Source of the DNA: Amycolatopsis australiensis
GTDB taxonomy: Bacteria; Actinomycetota; Actinomycetes; Mycobacteriales; Pseudonocardiaceae
DNA length: 64,000 nucleotides
Assembly (NCBI RefSeq): GCF_900119165.1
Contig: NZ_FPJG01000006.1
Span: 7,106,001-7,170,000 of the forward strand
Reading direction: 5' to 3'
Below are positions 49,101-61,300 of this stretch, piece after piece. The first letter of the stretch is position 1. Every line of letters starts with the position of its first letter. The notes below the pieces were generated by a model that did not search any database, was not told where the DNA came from, and saw only the letters and a program-made list of their open reading frames with translations. The position numbers and the translations under genes were made by a program.

Positions 49101-52100
49101 AGCCCGGCCGCGAGCATCGCCTGGAGTGCGGCGTCGAGCAGGGCCGGGTGCAGGCCGAACCCGTCGGTGCGGCCGCCGGCGGGCAGGCGGACGTCGGCGT
49201 AGAAGTCGTTGCCGTCCCGCCAGGCCGCGTGGAGGCCGCGGAAGAGCGGCCCGTAGGTGAACCCGAGCCCGGCGAAGCGGCCGTAGACGTCGTCGAGGTC
49301 GATCGGGGCCGCGCCGGGCGGGGGCCAGGTTTCCAGCCCGGTGGGTCCGGCGGGGGCGGCGGCCGGGGCGAGCACGCCCGTCGCGTGCCGGGTCCACGGT
49401 GCGCCGGGATCCTCGTCCGGCCGGCTGTGGATCGTCAGGCCGCGCCGTCCGGTCTCGTCGTCGGGGTCCACGGTGAGCTGCAGGCGCAGCCCCCCGCTGC
49501 CGGGCACCACCAGCGGGGCTTCCAGGGTGAGTTCCTCGACCAGCCCGCAGCCCGCTTCGTCGGCGGCGCGGACAGCCAGCTCGACGAAGCCGGTGCCGGG
49601 CAGCAGCACCGAACCGCGGACGGCGTGGTCGGCGAGCCACGGGTGGGTGTCGAGGCCCAGACGGCCGGTGAGCACCAGCTCGCCGGAGCCCGCCACGGTC
49701 ATCGCGGCGGCCACCAGGGGGTGTTCGGTGGCGGTGAGGCCGAGGCCGTGCGGGTCGCCCGGCTTCGCCGCGGGGGTGTCCGGCCAGAACCGCCGGCGCT
49801 GGAAGGGGTAGGTGGGCAGGTCCACCCGCCGGCCCGGGGTCAGCTTCTCCCAGGCCACCGCCACACCGTGGACGAACGCCTGGCCGAACGCGGTGCAGAG
49901 CTGCCGCAGGCCGCCGTGGTCGCGGCGGAGCGTCGGCACCACCGCACCGGCGGCTTCGACGTCGTCGAGAGTCTGCTGCACCCCCACGGTCAGCACCGGG
50001 TGCGCCGAGCTTTCCACGAACACCGTGTGCCCGGCCGCGATCGCCGCCCGGACCGCGTCCTCGAACCTCACGGTGGCGCGCAGGTTGCGGTACCAGTAGT
50101 CCGCGGTCAGTTCAGCCGTGTCGATCTGACCGCCGGTCAGGGTCGAAAAGAAGATCGTGTCCACACTGGACGGACGCACGGGGGCCAGTTCAGCCAGGAT
50201 CCGGTCGCGAATCGCCTCCACCTGGGGCGAATGGGACGCGTAATCCACCGGGACCCGCCGGGCGCGGACGCCTTCGGCCTCCCAGGCCGCCTGCGCGGCA
50301 TCCAAAGCCTCGACCTCACCCGACACCACGGTCGCGGACGGTCCGTTCACCGCCGCGACACCCAGCCGCGGATCCAGCCCGGCCTCGACCTCGGCCACCG
50401 GCAACGAAACCGACAACATCCCACCGGTCCCCGCCAGCTCGGTGATCGCCTTGGCGCGCAACGCGACCACCCTCGCGCCATCCTCAAGGGACAAGGCACC
50501 CGCGACCACCGCGGCGGCGATCTCACCCTGCGAATGACCGATCACCGCAGCAGGCTCCACACCGGCGGCTCGCCACAGCTCCGCCAGGCAGACCATCACC
50601 GCCCAGAGCAGCGGCTGCACCACATCGACGCGTTCCAGCACCGCCGGATCGGCCGAACGCGCCACCTCAGTCAGCGACCAGTCCGCAAAGGACGACAGCG
50701 CGGTCTCGCACTCGGCCCACCGAGCCGCGAACACCTCCGAAGAATCCAGCAGCTCCACCGCCATCCCGGCCCACTGCGACCCCTGACCCGGGAACACCAG
50801 CACCGGGCCGGTGCCGTCGACCACCGCACCCGTCACCACCGCGGGCGACGGCTCGCCGCCGGCCAGTGCCGTCAGGCCGTCGAGGAGTTCGGCCGGTCCG
50901 GTGCCGATCACCACGGCGCGCCGGTCCCACGCGGTCCTGGTCGTCGCCAGCGAGAAGGCCACGTCGGCGGCGGGAAGGCCGGCGACGTGCCCGGCCAGCC
51001 GCTGGGCCTGCTCCTGCAGCGCGGCCTCCGACTTCGCGGCCACCACCCACGGCGTCACCGGCGCCGCGGCAGGTGCCTCGGCTTCTTCGGCCACCGGGGC
51101 TTCTTCGATGATGACGTGGGCGTTCGTGCCGCTCATGCCGAACGACGAGACGCCGGCACGCCGCGGGGTTTCCACCGCGGGCCAAGGCCGTGCCTCGGTC
51201 AGCAGCTCGACCGCGCCGGCCGACCAGTCCACTTCGGACGAAGGGGCGCCGACGTGCAGGGTTTTGGGCAGGCGGCCGTTCCGCAGGGCCAGCACCACCT
51301 TCATGACGCCGGCCACGCCGGCCGCGCCCTGGGTGTGGCCGATGTTCGACTTCACCGAACCGAGCCACAGCGGCCGATCGCGGTCCTGGCCGTAGGTCGC
51401 CAGCAGCGCCTGGGCCTCGATCGGGTCGCCGAGCTTCGTGCCGGTGCCGTGTGCCTCCACGACGTCGACATCCGCACCGGACAGCCGCGCGTTGGCCAGG
51501 GCCTGGGTGATCACCCGTTGCTGCGACGGGCCGTTCGGGGCGGTCAGCCCGTTCGACGCACCGTCCTGGTTCACCGCCGAACCCCGCACCACGGCGAGGA
51601 TGGGGTGCCCGTGGCGCCGCGCCTCGGACAACCGCTCCACCAGCAGCACGCCGACCCCCTCGGCGAGGCCCATGCCGTCCGCCGTGTCGGCGAACGCCTT
51701 GCAGCGGCCGTCCTCGGCCAGCCCGCGCTGCCGGGAGAAGGCGATGAACGCGCCCGGACCCGCCATCAGCGCGACCCCGCCGGCCAGCGCCAGCTCGCAG
51801 TCGCCGTTGCGCAGGGCCTGCACGGCCAGGTGCAGCGCGACCAGCGATGACGAACACGCCGTGTCGACGGTGACCGCCGGGCCTTCGAGCCCGAGGGTGT
51901 AGGAGATCCGGCCGGAGACCACGCTCGACGCGCTGCCGGTCAGCACGTGGCCTTCCGAGCCCGCCGACGACCGGAGCACGGCCTGCCCGTAGTCGCTGAT
52001 GTTGCTGCCGGTGAACACGCCGATCCGGTCGCCGCGCACCGACGCCGGGTCGATCCCGGCCCGCTCGAGCACCTCCCACGAGACCTCCAGCAGCAGCCGC

Positions 52101-52380
52101 TGCTGCGGGTCCATGGCCAGCGCCTCGCGCGGCGAGATGCCGAAGAACGCCGGGTCGAACTCGCCCACGCCCTCGACGAAGGCGCCGTGCCGGACGTGGC
52201 TCTTGCCCGGCGCGTCCGGGTCCGGGTCGAACAGGCCCGCCAGGTCCCAGCCGCGGTCGGCCGGGAACTCCGTCACGGCGTCCCCTTCGGACTCCAGCAG
52301 CCGCCAGAGGTCTTCCGGCGAGGCCACCCCGCCCGGGAACCGGCAGCCCATCGAGACGATGGCGATCGGCTCGTCGTCGG
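46124..52380 (-). other. Module B3: KS-AT(methylmalonyl)-DH-ER-KR-ACP
   Basis: The only module here with an ER. KS Cys 51854-51856; AT Ser 50531-50533; [12 protein letters not shown] with His 49625-49627 and Asp 49133-49135 (LLDAALQ); ER about 47460-48360 with VNFRDVL and the NADPH motif [13 protein letters not shown] with [11 protein letters not shown] and Tyr 47012-47014; ACP Ser 46514-46516. Domain content predicts a fully reduced methylene, but the KR's catalytic Ser position is Gly (47051-47053), so reduction may be impaired. Confidence 0.9.
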
Positions 52381-55300
52381 CGGCGATCGTGACGATCTGG
52401 GCGGGCGCGTCGGCTTCGGCGCCGAAGACGCGGCCGTGCAGGTAGTTCGCCAGCGCTTCCGGCGTCGGGTAGTCGAACACGGCCGTGGTGGGCAGTTTCA
52501 GCCCGGTCGCGGTGGCCAGCCGGTTGCGCAGGTCGACCGCGGTCAGCGAGTCGAACCCGAAGTCGCGGAAGGCCTTGCCCGGCACCACGGCCGCCGCCGA
52601 AGCGTGGCCCAGGACGGCCGCGGCCTGCCCCCGCACGGTCTCCAGCACGGATTGCCGCCGTTCGGCCGCGGACAGCCCGGCCAGGGCCCGGCGCAGCTCG
52701 GACGGCTCGCCCGCGGCCGGGCCCGGCTCGACCCGGTCGGCGGCGAGGATCTCCGCCGCTTCCGGGACGTCGGCGATCAGCGGCCGCGGCCGGGCCGAGC
52801 CGAACGCGGGCACGAACCTGTCCCAGTCGACGTCGGCGAGGGCGATGGACGGCCGGTCGTGGTCGAGTTCGCGGCGCAACGCGCTCATCGCGATCTCGGG
52901 GTCGAGGAACGGCAGCCCGCGTTTGCGGACGAGGCTCGGGTCCACGCCCTCGGGGATGGTCGCGCCGGTCCACTCGTTGGCCGCGTGCCAGATGCCCCAG
53001 GCGATGGAGCTCGCCGGGAGGCCGCGGGCCCGGCGGTGCTCGGCGAACGCGTCGAGGTAGGCGTTCGCCGCGCCGTACGCGCCGTGGTCGCCGCTGCCCC
53101 AGACCCCGGCGATGGAGGAGAACAGCACGAACGCGTCGAGCTCTTCGCCGTCGAGCAGTTCGGCGAGGTGCTGCGCGCCGAGCACCTTGGCCGCCATCAC
53201 GGCGGAGAACTCGGCGAGCGTCGCGGTTTCGATCGCGCCGATGTCAATCAGGGCGGCCGCGTGGATCACCGCGCGCACCGGGTCGCCCGCCGTGCGCAGC
53301 TCGGCCAGGAGCGCGGCCAGCGCGGCCTTGTCCGCGACGTCGCAGCGGACGGCGGTGAGCCGCACGCCGGAGCGGGCCAGTTCGGCGGTGAGTTCGGGGA
53401 CGCCCGGCGCGTCCGGGCCGCGCCGGCCCGGGAGCACGATGTGGCCGGCGCCCGCGCCGGCGAGCCAGCGCACCACCAGCGGGCCGAGGTCACCGGTGCC
53501 GCCGGTGACCAGCACGGTCCCGCGCGGCTGCCAGGTCCGGCCGGGCCGCTCGTCGCCGAGCGGCGCGCGGGTGAGCCGCCGGGTGAACACCCCGGACGGC
53601 CGGACGGCCAGCTGGTCTTCGTCGTCCGCCGCGGCCAGCACCGAGGCCAGCCGCTCGGCGGCCCGCTCGTCGATCACTTCGGGAAGGTCGACGAGGCCGC
53701 CCCAGCGGGCGGGGTGTTCGAGGGCCACGACCCGGCCGAGCCCCCAGACCTGGGCCTGCAGCGGCCGGGGCAGGTCTTCGCCGTCCGCCACCGCGACCGC
53801 GCCGCGGGTGAGGCACCAGAGCCGCGCGGGGACACCGGCGTCGCCGAGCGCCTGGGCCAGCGTGAGCGTGCCGGCGAGCCCGGCCGTCATCGCCGGGTGC
53901 TCCGGGTGCGGCGTCTCGTCGGCCGCGAGCAGCGACACGACCCCGGCGACCTCGCGGCCCGGTTCGCCCAGGCGGCGGGCGAGGTCCGCCCGGCCGGTGC
54001 CCGGGGCGAGTTCGAGCTCGACGACATCGGCACCGTGGGCGGCGAGCGCCGTGACGACGTCGGCCGGGCGCGCGCCGGCCGGGGTGACGACCAGCCAGGT
54101 CCCGGCCAGGCGGTCCGCCGGGCGGGCGAGCGGCTTCCAGGTGATCCGGTAGCGCCAGCGGTCGGCCGTCGCGTGTGCCCGGCGCTGCCGGTGCCAGGCC
54201 GAGAGGGCGGGCACGACGGCGCCGAGTTCACCGTCGCCGAGGTGCAGGGCGTCCGCGAGGTCTTCGAGGTCTTCGCGCTCGACGGCGTCCCAGAACCGGG
54301 TCTCCACCGAGTCGGCGGCCAGTGCGACCGCGGCCGGCCGGGCCGGCGGCCAGAAGCGTTCGCGCTGGAACGCGTACGTCGGCAGGTCCACCCGGACCGG
54401 CCGGGCGTCCGCGAACACCGCCGCCCAGTCGACGGCCACGCCGAGGACGTGCGCTTCGGCGTACGCGGTGAGCACCTGGGTGAGATCGCCGTGCTCGCGG
54501 CGCAGCGTGCCCAGTGCGGCGCCGGTGGCCTCCAGCGCGTCCAAGGTCTGCTGGATGCCGACGGTCAGCACGGGGTGGGCCGAAGCCTCGACGAACGTCG
54601 TGTGCCCGGCCGCCGCGAGCGCGCGAACGGCCTGCTCGAACCGGACGGTCTCGCGCAGGTTGCGGTACCAGTAGCCGGCGGTCAGCTGCGCGGTGTCGAG
54701 CGGCTCGCCGGTCAGCGTCGAGGCGAAGACCGTGCGGACCGGGCGCGGGGTGATCCCCGCGAGGTCGGCGAGGACGCGGTCGCGGATGGCCTCCACCTGG
54801 GGCGAGTGCGAGGCGTAGTCCACCGGGATGCGGCGGACGCGGACGCCCTCGGCTTCCCAGCGCGCCTGCGCTTCGTCGAGCGCGGTGACCTCACCCGAGA
54901 CGACGGTCACCGACGGGCCGTTCACCGCGGCGATGCCCAGCCGCGGGTCCAGCCCGGCTTCGACGTCGGCCACCGGCAACGGCACCGACAGCATCCCGCC
55001 CGTACCCGCCAGTTCCGTGATGGCCTTGGCCCGCAACGCGACCACGCGCGCCCCGTCCTCGACGGACAGCGCTCCGGCGACCACCGCGGCGGCGATCTCA
55101 CCCTGCGAATGCCCGATCACCGCGGCCGGCTCGACACCCGCCGAGCGCCACAACTGGGCCAGGCAGACCATCACCGCCCACAACAGCGGCTGGACGACGT
55201 CGACCTGCTCCAGCACGGCCGGATCAGCCGAACGCGCCACCTCCGTCAACGACCAGTCCACAAAAGACTTGAGCGCGGTTTCGCACTCCGCCCACCGAGC

Positions 55301-58300
55301 CGCGAACACCGCCGAAGAATCCAGCAGCTCCACCGCCATCCCGACCCACTGCGAACCCTGCCCCGGGAAGACCAGCACCGGACCAGCGCCCGGCGAACCG
55401 GCCACGCCGGTCACCGCGGCCGGTTCGCCCGCGGCCACGCCGGCCAGCCCGGCGAGGAGGGAGTCGGAGCCGGTGCCGACGACGACCGCCCGGTGCTCCA
55501 GGTGCGCCCGGGTGGTGGCCAGCGACCAGGCCACGTCGGCCGGGGCTTCGGTGCGGCCGGCCAGGAACCGGCCGAGCCGGGCGGCCTGGGCGCGCAGGGC
55601 TTCCGGCGTCCGGCCCGACACCGTCCACACGACCGGTCCCGGCCGCGGCTCCGGCCGCACGGGGACCACTGCTGCCGGGGCCTGTTCGAGGATCACGTGC
55701 GCGTTGGTGCCGCTGATCCCGAACGAGGAGACGCCCGCGCGGCGCGGCCGGCCGGTCTCGGGCCAGTCCCGCGCCTCGGTCAGCACCTCGACCGCACCGG
55801 CCGACCAGTCCACGAAGGACGACGGGGTGTCGACGTGCAGCGTCTTCGGCAGCACGCCGTGCCGCATGGCCTGCACCATCTTGATGACGCCGCCGACGCC
55901 GGAGGCCGCCTGCGCGTGCCCGATGTTCGACTTGATCGAGCCGAGCAGCAGCGGGTGCGCCCGGTCGCGGCCGTAGGTGGCGAGCAGCGCCTGCGCTTCG
56001 ATGGGGTCGCCGAGCTTCGTGCCGGTGCCGTGCGCCTCGACCGCGTCGACGTCCTGCGTGCCGAGCCCGGCGTCGGCGAGCGCCGCCCGGATGACCCGTT
56101 GCTGGGACAGGCCGTTCGGGGCGGTCAAGCCGTTCGAAGCGCCGTCGGAGTTCACCGCCGAGCCGCGGACGACGGCGAGGATCCGCCGTCCGTTGCGGCG
56201 GGCGTCGGACAGCCGCTCGACCAGCAGCAGGCCCACGCCTTCGGAGAACCCGGCGCCGTCGGCCGCGTCCGCGAACGCCTTGCACCGGCCGTCGGGCGCG
56301 AGGCCGCCCTGCGCCGCCATCTCGGTGAACAGGCCCGGCGTCGACATCACGGTGACCCCGCCGGCGAGCGCGAGCGAGCATTCCCCCGAACGCAGGGCCT
56401 GCGCGGCGAGGTGGAGCGCGACGAGGGACGACGAGCACGCGGTGTCCACGGTGACCGAAGGTCCTTCGAGCCCGAGCACGTAGGAGACGCGGCCGGAGAC
56501 CACGCTGCCGGAGTTGCCGGTGCCGATGTAGCCCTCGGCGCCCTTGCGCAGCCCGGGCATGAGGGTGGCGTAGTCGTGGTACATGGCGCCCGCGAACACG
56601 CCGGTGCGGCTGCCGCGCAACGCCGTCGCGTCGATGCCCGCGTCCTCGACCGCTTCCCACGCCGTCTCGAGCAGGAGCCGTTGCTGCGGGTCCATGGCCA
56701 GGGCCTCGCGCGGCGAGATGCCGAAGAACCCGGCGTCGAATTCCGCGGCGTCGTGGAGGAACCCGCTTTCGCGGGCGCCGGACAGCGCCGCCGGGTCCCA
56801 GCCGCGGTCGGCGGGGAACGCGGTGACCGCGTCGCCGCCGGATTCGACCAGCTGCCACAGGTCCGCGGCGGAGGCGACCCCGCCGGGGAACCGGCAGCCG
56901 ATGCCGATGACGGCGATCGGTTCGTCGGCGGCGGCGCCGGCCGGCGGCGCGGTGGTGACGACCCGGTCGCCGAGGCCGAGCAGTTCGCGCCGGACGTGTT
57001 CGGCGAGCACGTCCGGGGTCGGGTAGTCGAAGACGAGGGTGGCGGGCAGCTTCAGGCCGGTCGCGGCGCCGAGCCGGTTGCGCAGCTCGACCGCGGTCAG
57101 CGAGTCGAAGCCGAGCTCGGTGAACGAGCGGTGCGGGTCCACCGCCGCGGCCGAGGTGTGCCGGAGCACGTCGGCGACCTGCGCGCGGACGATGCCGAGC
57201 ACGGTGCGCCGCTGCTCGTCGAGCTCGAGCCCGCCGAGGCCGCCGACTCCCGTCTCGGCGCGGACGACCCGGCGGCGAGGACTGCCCACCAGGCCGGTGA
57301 GCAGCGCGGGGGCCGCTCCGGGTCGGAGGGCGGCGAGGTCGAGCGCGACCGGGGCGGCCGCGGGGAGGTCCGCGGCCAGTGCGGCGTCGAGCAGCGCGAT
57401 ACCGTCCGATGTGGACAGAGAGCGGACCCAGGACCGGGCCAGCCTGCCGCTGTCGTCGCCGGCGAGGTGTGCGGTCATGTCGCTGGCCTGTTCCCACAAT
57501 CCCCAGGCCAGGGCGGTCGCGGGGAGTCCGCGGGCGCGCCGGCGCTGGGCCAGCGCGTCCAGCCACGTGTTGGCCGCCGCGTAATTGCCCTGTCCCGGTA
57601 CGCCGAACACCCCGGCCGCGGAAGAGAACAGGACGAACTTCTCCACGTCCCCCGCCAGTTCGTGCAGGTTCCAGGCCGCATCGACCTTGGGCCGCCACAC
57701 CGTCCCTAGCCGCTCCGGCGTCAGCGACTCGACGACGCCGTCATCGAGCACACCCGTCGCGTGCACCACCGCCGTCAGGTGCTCGATGCTGCTCAAGACC
57801 TCGGCCAATGCCTCGCGATCCGCCGCGTCGCAGGCCACGATCCGGACCGTGGCATCCAGGTTCGCCAGCTCTTCCGCGCCCGGCGCGTCCATGCCACGAC
57901 GGCTCAGCAGCACCAGGTCACGAACACCGCGCTCGACCAGATGACGAGCCACCAGACCACCGAGCAGGCCGGTGCCACCGGTGATCAACGTCGTGCCTTC
58001 CGTCGGCCACGCGACCTCTGCGGTGGTCGCCGCGCGCCGCAGCCTCGGCACGTACAGAGCGCCGTCGCGGACCGCCAGCTGCGGCTCGTCCGGCAGGGTG
58101 GCAGGCACGTCCCCGTCCGTGTCCAGCAACACGAACCGGCCGGGGTGCTCCGACTGCGCCGACCGCACCAGACCCCAGATACCCGCCTGCGCCAAGCCGG
58201 TGACGGCGTCGCCCGCAGTGACGCCGATGGCGTCCCGTGTGACCACGACGAGGCGCCCTTCGGGCCGGTCGAGCCAGCCCTGGATCGCCGCCAGTGCCTG

Positions 58301-61300
58301 GACCGGATCAGCGGGCTCGACCAGCTCGGTCCACGCCGCCGCCTCGGCGGGAGCCGGTTCCCAGGCCACCTCGTAGAGGGAGCCGGCCGTGGGCAGCCGG
58401 TCGCCGGAGGCCACGCGCAGGGCGAGGCGGTCGGCGGTGACCACGGGCAGCCCGGTTTCGTCGGTGACCAGCACGCCAACCGCGTCGGCGCCCTGGGCGG
58501 TCAGCCGGACGCGCACGCGCCGGGCCCCCGCGGCGTGCACGCGGACGCCAGACCACGCGAACGGCAGCCGGGGGCCGCCGTCGGCGGCCAGCAGGCCGCC
58601 CGCACCCGCCGCGTGCAGGCAGGCGTCGAGGAGCGCCGGGTGCACGGCGAACCCGTCGGCCTCGCCCGCCGCCTCGGGCAGCGCGACCTCGGCGAACACG
58701 ACGTCGTCGGCGCGCCAGACCGCGCGCAGGCCCTGGAAGGCCGGGCCGTAGCCGTACCCGGCCTCCGCGGTACCGGCGTAGAAGCCGTCGATGCCGACCG
58801 GCTCGGCGTCCGCGGGCGGCCAGGCGGTGAGGGTGCCGGCGGTTCCGGTGCGGACGCGCGTCAAGGTGCCGGAGGCGTGCCGGGTCCACGGGTCGTCGGT
58901 GGCGGCGTCGTCCGGGCGGGAGTGGATCGTGACGGCGACGCGGCCGTCGTCCGCCGTGGTCGTCACGACCTGGACCGCGAGGGCGCCGGAGCCGGGCAGC
59001 CGGAGCGGGGTTTCGAGGGTCAGTTCCTCGACGGTGTCGCAGCCGGCGAGGTCGCCGGCGCGGACGGCCAGGTCGAGCAGCGCGGTGCCGGGGACCAGGA
59101 CGGCACCGAGCACGGCGTGGTCGGCGAGCCAGCCGTGCGTCCGGGCGGACAGCCGTCCGGTGAGCACGACCTGTCCGGAACCGGCGACGGACACGACGGC
59201 GCCGAGCAGCGGGTGCCCGGCGGTGCCGAGCCCGGCCGCGGCGAGGCCGGCGCCACCCGGCGCGGTCCGCACCCAGTACCGTTCGCGCTGGAAGGCGTAG
59301 GTGGGCAGGTCGACCCGCTGCCCCGGGGTCAGCTTCTCCCAGGCGACGGCCACCCCGTGGACGTAGGCGTCCGCGTAGGCGGTGAAGAGCTGCTGCTGGT
59401 CGCCGTGGTCCCGGCGCAGGGTCGGCACCACCGCACCGGCGGCGCCCACCTCGTCGAGCGTCTGCTGGACGCCGACGGTGAGCACGGGGTGGGCCGAACT
59501 TTCCACGAACACGGTGTGCCCGGCCACGACTGCCGCCCGGACGGCGTCTTCGAACCGCACGGTGGCGCGGAGGTTGCGGTACCAGTAATCCGCGGTCAGC
59601 TCGGCCGTGTCGATCGCTTCACCGGTCAACGTCGAGAAGAACACAGTGTCCACACTGGACGGAGACACCGGCGCCAGGTCAGCGAGGATCCGCTCGCGAA
59701 TCGCCTCCACTTGGGGCGAGTGGGACGCATAGTCCACCGGCACCCGCCGGACGCGAATCCCGGCGGCCTCCCACACCGCCTGAGCGGCATCCAGCGCGGC
59801 GACCTCACCGGAAACCACCGTCGCCGACGGCCCATTCACCGCCGCAACACCCAGCCGCGGATCCAGCCCGGCCTCCACCTCGGCCACCGGCAACGGAACA
59901 GACAACATCCCACCAGTACCCGCCAGCTCGGTGATCGCCTTCGCCCGCAGAGCAACCACCCGAGCACCGTCCTCAAGGGACAGCGCACCGGCCACCACCG
60001 CGGCCGCGATCTCACCCTGCGAATGCCCGATCACCGCGACAGGCGCGACACCGGCATCCCGCCACAGCTCGGCCAGGCAGACCATCACCGCCCACAGCAG
60101 CGGCTGCACGACATCGACCCGCTCCAGCACCGAGGGGTCGTTCGAGCGGGCAACGCCGGTCAGCGACCAGTCCACCAAGGACGAAAACGCGGTCTCGCAC
60201 TCGGCCCACCGAGCCGCGAAGACCGGCGACGAGTCGAGAAGCCCGACCGCCATGCCGACCCACTGCGAACCCTGACCGGGGAACACCAGCACCGGACCGG
60301 CGGTGTCGACCGCTCGCCCGGTCACCACCCCGGGTGCGGGCGCCCCGGCGGCCAGTGCCGCCAGGCCGTCGAGGAGTCCGGCGCGATCGGCGCCGGCCAC
60401 GACCGCGCGCTCCGGCCACACGGCCCTCGACGTCACCAGGGAAAACGCCACGTCGGCGGGAGCGAGGTCCGGACGGTCGCGCAGGTGGCGGGCCAGCCGG
60501 TCCGCCTGGGCGCGGACCGCCTCCGGCGTCATCGCCGACACCACGAGCGGCACGAGGCCTTCCCCGTGCGGCTCGGCGGCCGCCGGTTCGGCGGCGGGCG
60601 CGGCTTCGAGGATGAGGTGGGCGTTGGTGCCGCTCATGCCGAACGACGAGACGGCGGCCCGGCGCGGCCGGTCCGCCTCCGGCCACGGCCGCGGCTCGGT
60701 CAGCAGCTCCACCGCGCCGGCCGACCAGTCCACGTGCGACGTCGGTTCGTCCACGTACAGCGTCGACGGGGCAAGGCCGTGCCGCATCGCCATGACCATC
60801 TTGATCACGCCCGCGACGCCGGCGGCCGCCTGGGTGTGGCCCAGGTTCGACTTCACCGAGCCGAGCAGCAGCGGACGATCCGCGGGACGGCCCTGGCCGT
60901 ACGTCGCGAGCAGCGCCTGCGCCTCGATCGGGTCGCCGAGCGTCGTCCCGGTGCCGTGGGCTTCCACGACGTCGATCTCGTCGGCGGCCAGCCGCGCGTC
61001 CAGCAGCGCCTGCAGGATCACCCGCTGCTGCGCCGGCCCGTTCGGCGCGGTCAGGCCGGTGCTGGCACCGTCGGAGTTGACCGCGGAGCCACGCAGCACG
61101 GCGAGCACCGGGTGCCCGTGGCGCCGGGCGTCGGACAGGCGCTCGACCAGCAGCACGCCGGCGCCTTCACCCCAAGCGGTGCCGTCGGCGGCCTCGGCGA
61201 AGGCCTTGACGCGGCCGTCGGCGGCGAGCCCGTTCTGGCGGGTGAACTCGGCGAACGCGCCGGGGGTGGCCATCACGGTCACCCCGCCGGCCAGCGCGAG

